Shown piece by piece: positions 57,980 to 64,000 of a stretch of DNA of 64,000 nt. Source of the stretch: Guadua angustifolia (lineage: Eukaryota > Streptophyta > Magnoliopsida > Poales > Poaceae); contig JAYEVE010000344.1 of NCBI GenBank assembly GCA_036346375.1, forward strand, positions 1-64,000, written 5' to 3'. The position numbers and the translations under genes were made by a program. A model generated the notes under the pieces. That model was not told the DNA's origin, did not search any database, and saw nothing but the letters and a program-made list of their open reading frames with translations. The stretch's first letter is position 1. Each line of letters opens with the position of its first letter.

Positions 57980-58740
57980 CCTTCACTCTACATTTGTTGC
58001 CTCGTTTGAACCAAAGGATGTTACTCATGCATTGTCCGATGAATCATGGATTAATGCTATGCATGAAGAACTAGAAAACTGAGACGAACAAAGTCTAGTA
58101 GCTTGTAGAGCCCCCATCTGGTCATAATATCATTGGGAACAAGTGGGTGTTAAACAACAAGCAAAGTGAGGATGGGATTGTCATTCGCAACAAGGCTAGG
58201 CTAGTTGTACAGGGTCTCACTCAAGTTGAGGGGCTTGACTTTGAGGAGACCTTCGCCCCTGTAGCTAGACTAGAGGCGATTAGAATCCTACTTGCATTCT
58301 CTGTACCACAGGACTTCAAGCTCTATCAAATTGATGTCAAAAGTGCATTCCTCAATGGCTTCATTGAGGAAGAGGTTTATGTCAAGTAACTTCTAGGATT
58401 TGAGAACCTCAAATACCCAAACCATGTCTACAAGCTTTCCAAAGCCTTGTATAGACTTAAGCAGGCCCCTAGAGATTGGTATGAGAGGCTTAAGTCCTAT
58501 CTTCTCAGTCATGATTTCAAAATAGGTATAGTAGACAAAACTCTATTCATCAGACACTACGATTCTCATTTCCTTCTCGTCCAGATTTATGTGGATGACA
58601 TTATCTTTGGTGGCTCGTCTTAGTCTCTTGTCTCATTTTTCTGAGATGATGATCACAGAATTTGAGATGAGTATGATGGGTGAGTTGAGCTACTTCCTCG
58701 GCTTCCAAATCAAGCAGACTCGGGAGGGTACTTTCCTGCT
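57980..58740 (+). pseudogene. copia-G reverse transcriptase
   Basis: Starts with degraded W.NAMHEELEN near 58050, then an open frame 58147-58389: IRNKARLVVQGLTQVEGLDF, ETFAPVARLEAIRILLAF and YQIDVKSAFLNGFIEEEVYVK, then a stop in place of Gln at 58387. KLSKALYRLKQAPRDWYERL, and the catalytic QIYVDDIIFGG near 58580-58615, are readable. MGELSYFLGFQIKQT lies near 58677-58720. Only a few changes from an open frame are seen, fewer than in copia-A. Confidence 0.9.
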
Positions 58741-59540
58741 CCAAGATAAGTACACTCAGGACCTCCTAATGCAGTTTGATATGTCTGATGGGAAGCCTGT
58801 GATGACTCCTATGGCCACCACTGCTATCGTCGAGCACAATGAGGATGGTGAGCCTGCTGATCAAAAGGAGTTTCGAAGCATGATTGGCTTCCTCTTGTAC
58901 CTCACTGCCTCGCGGCCAGACATAAACTTTGGCTTGTGTATGTGTGCTCGCTTTCAGGCTTCTCCTCACATCTCTCATCGCTAGGCGGTGAAGCGCATCT
59001 TCTGGTACCTTCGAGCCACCATTCATTATGGTATCTGGTACTCTTCCTTTTCTTGTCTATCCCTTATAGCCATTTCTGATGCTGACTTTGCTGGCTATAG
59101 GATAGATAGGAAGAGCACTTCTGGCTGTTGTCAATTTATTAGCACTTCTCTTGTTTCTTAGTCATCTAGGAAGCAGTCCAGAGTTGCATAGTCCACTGCT
59201 GAGGCCATGTATGTTGCTACAGCCAGTTGCTATATCCAGGTTCTCTAGATGAGATCAACCATGCGAGACATTGGGTTAGAGATAGAGAGTGTTCCACTTT
59301 TCTGTGATAACACTTTTGCTATCTGCATTGCTAAGAACCTAGTGCAACACTCTAGGACTAAGCACATTGATGTTAGATACCACTTTCTTAGAGACCATAT
59401 GGAGAAAGGAGACATAGTGATTTAGTTTGTGGATAGTGACCACCAGTTGGCTGATATCTTTACTAAACCTTTGGATAGCTCTAGGTTTGTTACCTTGAGG
59501 AGTGAGCTTAGAGTTGTGTGCCCTTACGGCCTATTGTGAG
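58741..59540 (+). pseudogene. copia-G RNase H
   Basis: GTFLLQDKYTQDLL, DGKPVMTPM, SMIGFLLYLTASRPDINF and CARFQASPHISH run 58730-58980, then a stop at 58982. SDADFAGYRIDRKSTSGCCQFI near 59079-59142 holds the RNase H Asp. STAEAMYVATASC, LFCDNTFAICIAKNLVQHS, KHIDVRYHFLRDHMEKGD and QLADIFTKPLDSSRF follow to about 59490. The ORF ends near 59540 at GGGADFYIMYYIF-type spacer reading. Confidence 0.88.
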
Positions 59541-60696
59541 GGGGAGCTGATTTTTATATTATGTATTATATATTTTCTTCTAGTTTTTTCTTTCTTTTGT
59601 TTTGCTCTGGGTGTTATGAGTTCACTTTACTTAGACTTCTGGCAAGCTTTGCATGGACCTCTCATCTTGTGCTTTAAATTTATATCATGCTTAATTAGCT
59701 ATTCTCTCTTCTCTCTAGGTTGAGTTCCCTTACAGTCTTATAAGTCTAGCAGGTGTTGGGCCCCCTAGGTAGATAGGGTCTATATGCACTCCTTAGTTTG
59801 GGATCTAGAGGCAGCTTCCCTATGTCAGTCATTGGGGAAGATGAGAGCGAGTCTGAGCCGTAGTGTTCTCTACTATCTTTTCTATGCTCTATAGCCACCC
59901 AGTTTGCAGTTTCTTAACTTCTTCTCCCCATTATGTCTTTCTGGTTTCATTTGAGTTATTTGGATCTTCTTTGAGCTTAATCTTGCTAATAACTCAACTT
60001 AAACCAGTTTTATGCTTAAAATTAAATCACATGCTGAGGGGAAGTTTAATAATTTGTTTTATGCATTTTCTATTTTTGAGTTTTATCTATTATGTAAATG
60101 GTCTATTTGTTCATGATATATACCATGCTACATCATTCAAAATGCTCTTGCTTAAATATTTCCAAGTTCATTTTTCTTGCTAAGCTTACTGAAACTTAAA
60201 AAATGAGCTTTAAACAAACTGAATGAACCATGTTGCTTGTACTTGCTAAGTTTCTTCTCTAGCAAGATTTGCCATGATTTGTGAAATTTTGGAGTTCTCT
60301 AGAGTCCCTATAGCAACTTGGGTGAAACTAGATTGATCCATACTTTAGTCCTTCATCTCGCTTATTAATCAAAGTGCTAAAATGACAATTAAGCAAAATT
60401 GACTCTTTTTATGCGATAGACTCGACACCTCGCATTCACAAGACAACTTCCCATTGCACTTGGAATGTGTTATGTATGACTAAGATCATTCTCTTAAGAG
60501 TCCTTGAGATGATCGAATATGGATTGAGTTAATTACTTGAAAATTGCTAACAAAAAGATCAAACATATGTTGGTAAAGAATGCAAATAATGTTACATGTT
60601 TGCACCCCACTATGTCTTTCAAAGTATTAAAGAAAAATTTGCTTTACATGGAAAATAAGCTCGAAGGACCTTGTATGTACTCCTAGATTCCCCAAA
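59541..60696 (+). other. copia-G spacer, interrupted by CACTA-3
   Basis: Colinear with 1640-2815 of copia-A. The last shared phrase is CTAGATTCCCCAAA (compare CTAGATTCTCCAAAGTGTTGAG at 2812), after which the CACTA terminus begins. Small open frames here are hydrophobic and not conserved in copia-A or copia-B. Confidence 0.8.
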
Positions 60697-60960
60697 CACT
60701 ACAGGATATCCTATTATCGCCAAATACGAATTGCTTAGAAAAATAAAATTGAAAGTGGTAGTGTTGCTTCAAATAAAATTTTATTTCAAAAGCAAGATCA
60801 CCGCTCTAGAAAGGTTCAAATTGTTAGCAAGTGGTACTTCTTTGAAAGAGTTGTATCATTACAAGCGCATGATCGCTTTGAAAAATTATTTAAGATGGTA
60901 GTATCGCTTGGAATAGCTGTTTGGCGGGTGATGAAAAATTTGGCGACACATTTTTCTCAC
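60697..60960 (+). repeat. CACTA-3 TIR and subterminal region
   Basis: CACTACAGGATATCC is followed by AT-rich DNA with recurring GTGGTAGTGTTGCTT, AAGCAAGATCACCGCT, GCAAGTGGTA, CAAGCGCATGATCGCTT and GATGGTAGTATCGCTTGG, in both orientations. This fits a CACTA subterminal region with poorly conserved units. Confidence 0.65.
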
Positions 60961-61019
60961 CATGGCCACACGCCCAACGTCCCAACTCCCACCATATCAA
61001 AAAATCCCCACACATCTCC

Positions 61020-61460
61020 CACGCACCACCACTACCGCACCTCGCACGCTAGGGTTATCCTAAATCCCCAAATCGCCACCATTGGGTGCGCCACCAGCCC
61101 GATTGCCCTCCAAGACACCCGCAGAAGGTGGTCGACGGCCACCATCGCTAACTCGTCGCTACTGCCGCCTCGCCGAGGAGCAGCTCCACCAAAGACCGCC
61201 ACCGCCGGTCTCCACGGCCTTGACGCAGTTCCGCCCCACGGGCACAAAGCGGCACACAAGACGCAGCGCCGCCATCGCCTTGGAGGACACCCGGTCCACC
61301 ACCACCCGCACCACCTCCTGCACCAGGTCGGAGCTCACTGCCATCAGCCGCGCCGGCTCCATCACCGACACGATCGCTTTCAGCAGAGGACGCCAGACGC
61401 GTGCGACCGGCCACCGAGAACCCGATTCTTCTGCATCCGAGAGCTTCTAGGCAGAGTGGA
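61020..61460 (-). pseudogene. Captured fragment of an ARM-repeat protein, U-box E3 ligase (PUB)-like
   Basis: A minus-strand frame from about 61430 reads VARVWRPLLKAIVSVMEPARLM, then SSDLVQEVVRVVVDRVSSKAM and AALRLVCRFVPVGRNCVKAVETG (61330-61200). A shifted frame gives SLVELLLGEAAVATS, and a third gives SDELAMVAVDHLLRVS and AIGLVAHPM (near 61155-61075). The AV.ALVELLL...ELA..A.DHL...GRA.LVAH pattern is that of the C-terminal ARM repeats of plant U-box ligases of the PUB22/23 kind. No U-box is seen. Two frameshifts make it a pseudogene. The assignment rests on motif memory; another ARM protein is possible. Confidence 0.5.
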
Positions 61461-61503
61461 GGGAGGAGAGGGCTTCAATTGCCGCCGATTCATCGGTCGA
61501 GGT

Positions 61504-61594
61504 AATGTTCTTCAAGTTTACCACGTAATCATCTATCTTTTGATTTTACCACAGTGAATGTTCTTCAAGTTTACCACAGAATCATCTATCTTTG
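61504..61594. repeat. Direct repeat, two ~38-bp copies
   Basis: AATGTTCTTCAAGTTTACCACGTAATCATCTATCTTTT (61504) and AATGTTCTTCAAGTTTACCACAGAATCATCTATCTTTG (61557) are 53 bp apart. They lie between the two captured fragments and may mark a repair junction. Confidence 0.85.
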
Positions 61595-61597
61595 TGT

Positions 61598-61656
61598 TCA
61601 ACTAGTTATCAAAAAGAGTATCAAAACTCTCTCTTTTTGATTGAGAACTAGTTCAA
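61598..61656. repeat. Imperfect inverted repeat between the captured fragments
   Basis: Left arm AACTAGTTATCAAAAAGAG (61600-61618); right arm CTCTTTTTGATTGAGAACTAGTT (from about 61632), inverse with a small gap. It could form a stem of ~18 bp. Confidence 0.65.
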
Positions 61657-61799
61657 TTTTTGATGCACTCTCTCCTTGCACCTTCACGGAGTTGAACACA
61701 AAGAAATGACACAGTGGAGAACAGAGAATGATCAGGTAAAAGTGATTATTTTCTTCATAGAAGATTAAGATTAGGAATAAAAGATCAAGTTTTGCTAAC

Positions 61800-62940
61800 C
61801 TTGTTGAGGAACCATATCACGATTTTTGGTTATCCAATTTGAGATATCATCTGATTTACTAATTTCTCCATGTCTTGCACTAGATGAGACGCACTCGGGA
61901 CATTATAAATCGGATCTGCCGCTTCTCTAGGTTGAATGATGGCTACACAAGCAAAGCTTAATATTCCACATTGAATGCATGGCAACCGCCCTTGATCTAA
62001 GAGCCCACCTCCTTGAGGTGATCTATCTTTATCAATTACTCCACTCTGATCTCTCGACGCTGATAAGCGTAGCAAGAAGATCAAGTTTGCCATATTTTGT
62101 TTCATAAAGCTTTTTACGTTACATGCAGAGAAAGATGTTTCACTAGCTGATTGACACCCACTCATGTTCTCAATCCCGTGATTTTGTCTACTACCACATC
62201 AACAGCATATCTTCCTCGCTGTCGGCTAATACCACAGGGCCATCTTTCGCCTTTGTTTAAAAGTGACTTCAGTTCCATCATCATTGGAAAGGATGGAAGC
62301 GGAAATGCAATCTCTCGAACAATTATACAAGAGCCCTTATCCGAAGGATGCTATAATTTGTTGTTTTCAAATACACTTCCAACAAAATTTTCTTTAACCA
62401 TTATATCGCCTTCATTCTTCTTCTTGTCCCTTAACCGAGAGCTTCTTGGCACATTATGGAAATTCTTAGGCTCCCTACAAAAAGGCAAACAATCTTTTCA
62501 TAATAAATACAACTCCATTAATCTAGGAAATTACACATACACACTTTAGAAACAAATAGAATTGCTATCTCGCTATCCATTTTGTAGATGTTATGTCATA
62601 ACTTAAGAGACCAGCTTTAATCGATGAAGCCACAATGCGCCCACCATGAATAGTTTAAATTCCAACAATATATCTAATTATTTTAGTGTAATTAAAATTA
62701 AAAAATAAAGACAATGGCATCTTGTCCAAGATTCTTACATAACCCAAAAGCTCTATAACAACAAAGAATGAGATCATATTTATTGCAAGACACCTTGGAC
62801 GTAATGATGTGCTAGCTTGTAAAGCAACCGATAATGAGACACCATTGGACCACAATTAGTTGAAGCCCTACGGATTGCAGCTTTTTAGCTACTTGCAACC
62901 AATGAGGCGTTGTAATATTTGTTGCTTCCCACAATTAAAT
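61800..62940 (-). pseudogene. Captured exons of a REF6/ELF6/JMJ705-type JmjC histone demethylase
   Basis: Minus-strand reading. Exon at 62940 to about 62790, after an AG acceptor (TTTGCCCAG): FNCG(one base lost)EATNITTPHWLQVAK and AAIRRASTNCGPMVSHYRLL, the end of a JmjC domain. Exon from 62474 after TTTTTGTAG: EPKNFHNVPRSSRLRDKK, DIMVKENFVGSVFENNKL, then a stop, REIAFPLPSF. It continues through MSGCQSASETSFSACNVKSF (62165) to DKDRSPQGGGLLDQGRLPC and IQCGILSFACVAIIQPREAA (near 61990-61910), the zf-C5HC2-type region. After a shift, ARHGEISKSDDISNWITKNRD reaches a GT donor at 61799. These proteins remove H3K27 methyl groups. The N-terminal JmjN, the Fe-binding residues and the C-terminal zinc fingers are absent. 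Stop, shifts and truncation make it non-functional. Confidence 0.8.
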
Positions 62941-63783
62941 CTGGGCAAATGAAATAGTTAAACAGATTAATTGTTTCATTCATAGGAGTGGAGATTCTTT
63001 ACAAGAACTGGTACTCATAATCGCTCGTAAAACATGCATCAAATTGCAAACTTTAAAACATAATGGTTATTTGGTGGCTAGAATACATGAAATCAACATG
63101 CACAAATGAAATCGCAAACCTCTACCTATCAAACTCAGATTCACATTATTTTCAACAACTCGATCTGTGTTCTTTTAATTTGATGTACCGTGGTTAAGTG
63201 ATTTTTAAAATCCTTTTATGAGTGCAAAAATCATATTCACTAATCAGGTTTTGACTTTAGTATAATATGTTGTTCGAATGGAGTAAGAAGCTTATAGGTC
63301 TTATTCCGTCTCAATATATATATATGGTGGTATATATATTGTATGGACTGCTATATGAAGATGTCCTATGTTGTATGGAACTTGTCAATTGCCATGTGCT
63401 AGTGATATTTTATATGGTTTATGCTCTTTGACGCCATAGTTTGACCGTATGTTTTGTATTATTTGTGTCGGTATATGTTTTGGTTGGATTATTTTTATCA
63501 CAAATTTTAATGCTATACAATTCACATTCCACGAGTATGCGGCAGAGGGGAGCCGGCGGCCTAGACAACGAGCAAGGCGCAGAGGGGAGCTGCCAGTAGT
63601 CGGTTGAACGAGCAGGGTGCAGCGTTGGCCATCTTCATCCGGTCATTAATGTATATGATTGATCAAATACCCTCTTATTTGCCTACAAGTTTTATTGTCT
63701 ACATCTATCAATTGAGCTGGTACTTTGGGTTTGATACAGATTGTAGTTCAATCTGCCTATTCATTTTTCATTGGACAATCATC
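62941..63783. other. CACTA-3 interval before the transposase exons
   Basis: AT-rich, with a TA microsatellite (63314-63340) and a GC-rich patch of CGAGCA(A/G)GG(C/T)GCAG and GCAGAGGGGAGC repeats (63541-63625). An earlier part (62941-63250) may be intron of the captured JmjC gene. No other domain is seen. Confidence 0.4.
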
Positions 63784-64000
63784 ATGAGCATGAATAAGGA
63801 TTGGATGAGTGAGCCGAGGTACAAGTTAAACAACTTATAATTAAATTAAATATACACACATCTTGTAAACTAAGTATGCATATAATATAATTAATGACAA
63901 TTGTAGGCACGCAAAGAAGTATCTGGATGGCGCAAAAGTTTCTTAGAGTTTGCTTTTACAAATTCAGCAAAAGGAAATCAAATTTGATGCCCATGCAAAA
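63784..64000 (+). pseudogene. CACTA-3 TNP2-type transposase, first exons (partial)
   Basis: The ATG at 63784 opens MSMNKDWMSEPR; an AG/GTAC donor is at 63819 and a TTGTAG acceptor ends at 63906. Spliced reading continues HAKKYLDGAK, then needs one base more in an A-run near 63935 to give SFLEFAFTNSAKGNQI, then a TGA before CPCK. DxxWM...R....Y..G...FL.FA..N...GN.I.CPC is the Transpos_assoc domain (PF13963) of CACTA transposases, with the Cys-x-Cys present. The rest lies beyond the window. The frameshift and stop may be real decay or errors. Confidence 0.75.
63819..63906 (+). other. Predicted 88-bp intron in the CACTA-3 transposase gene
   Basis: GT at 63819 (context CCGAG/GTACAAG) and AG at 63905-63906 (context ATTGTAG/GCACGC). 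Removing it joins two parts of one conserved domain in phase across an Arg codon. Confidence 0.65.

Larger units (their letters stand above)
55641..60696 (+). mobile_element. copia-G: Sirevirus-type Ty1/copia element, gag to spacer
   Basis: Order gag zinc knuckle, protease, integrase, RT, RNase H, then the family spacer, as in Ty1/copia (integrase before RT). The 5' LTR and most of gag are absent at the junction with gypsy-F. The 3' spacer is interrupted at 60697 by CACTA-3. It is the same family as copia-A and copia-B. Confidence 0.9.
60697..64000 (+). mobile_element. CACTA-3: left end of a CACTA transposon carrying captured gene fragments
   Basis: The TIR CACTACAGGATATCC starts at 60697, after AAA (60694-60696), a possible 3-bp target site in the copia-G spacer. 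The first TNP2-type exons are at 63784 and beyond, on the plus strand. Between them lie two host-like gene fragments on the minus strand. The element continues past the window, so its right TIR, size and completeness are unknown. Confidence 0.8.

Noticed and set aside
60895..61557. 220-residue His/Pro/Arg-rich plus-strand frame and a 122-residue neighbour
   Set aside because: These are shadows of the minus-strand ARM-repeat fragment, which has a recognisable pattern of hydrophobic helices.
62151..62549. 132-residue plus-strand frame
   Set aside because: It is antisense to JmjC-gene exons that have a matching protein pattern and splice sites on the minus strand.
1..64000. tRNA, rRNA, snRNA or bacterial-type operon features
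   Set aside because: None seen by eye; tRNA-like sequence is limited to the retrotransposon primer binding site at 34178.

Overview
The window is plant nuclear DNA made almost entirely of nested and broken transposable elements. I found no intact host gene and no tRNA, rRNA or CRISPR feature. The families present are Sirevirus-type Ty1/copia, chromodomain-type Ty3/gypsy with long TGTAAC(A/G)TCCC LTRs, and CACTA (En/Spm) DNA transposons. These point to a flowering plant. The AGTCCCGGTTGG-type subterminal repeats and the form of two captured gene fragments suggest a monocot, which is an inference.

Layout. 1-5136: 3' half of a copia element (copia-A: pol, long spacer, PPT, LTR). 5137-11836: degenerate sequence with a G-rich tract, a ~31-bp tandem array and a weak direct-repeat pair. 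11837-12223: subterminal end of a CACTA element (CACTA-1), inserted in a second copia copy (copia-B, 12224-13819). 13820 to about 24976: CACTA-2, inserted 26 bp inside the copia-B LTR; it carries a TNP2-type transposase remnant and a second ORF with Transposase_24-like and Ulp1-like parts. About 25800-26533: the rest of a copia-type LTR, very degraded. 27575-45586: gypsy-C, a degraded 5' LTR, part of an integrase and a good 3' LTR. Its integrase is split by gypsy-D (31164-42841), an 11.7-kb Tekay-like element with both LTRs, PBS, PPT and an exact 5-bp target-site duplication. 45587-52246: minus-strand gypsy remnants (E1, a foreign LTR piece, and E2 with LTR, gag and pol). About 52566-54826: CACTA-4 on the minus strand. 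54827-55640: a gypsy LTR piece (F) joined to copia-G (55641-60696). 60697-64000: the left end of CACTA-3, running off the window.

The most interesting region is CACTA-3. Between its TIR and the first transposase exons lie two host-gene fragments on the opposite strand: an ARM-repeat stretch resembling plant U-box E3 ligases, and exons of a REF6/ELF6/JMJ705-type JmjC histone demethylase with splice junctions retained. This looks like DNA-level gene capture by a CACTA transposon.

Sequence quality is a concern. The two gypsy-D LTRs are nearly identical in AT-rich parts but differ by many small changes at CG, CAG and CTG sites. The ~6-11.8 kb and ~23.3-30.5 kb segments look degraded in a homopolymer-rich way. 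Many frameshifts here may therefore be consensus errors rather than biology.
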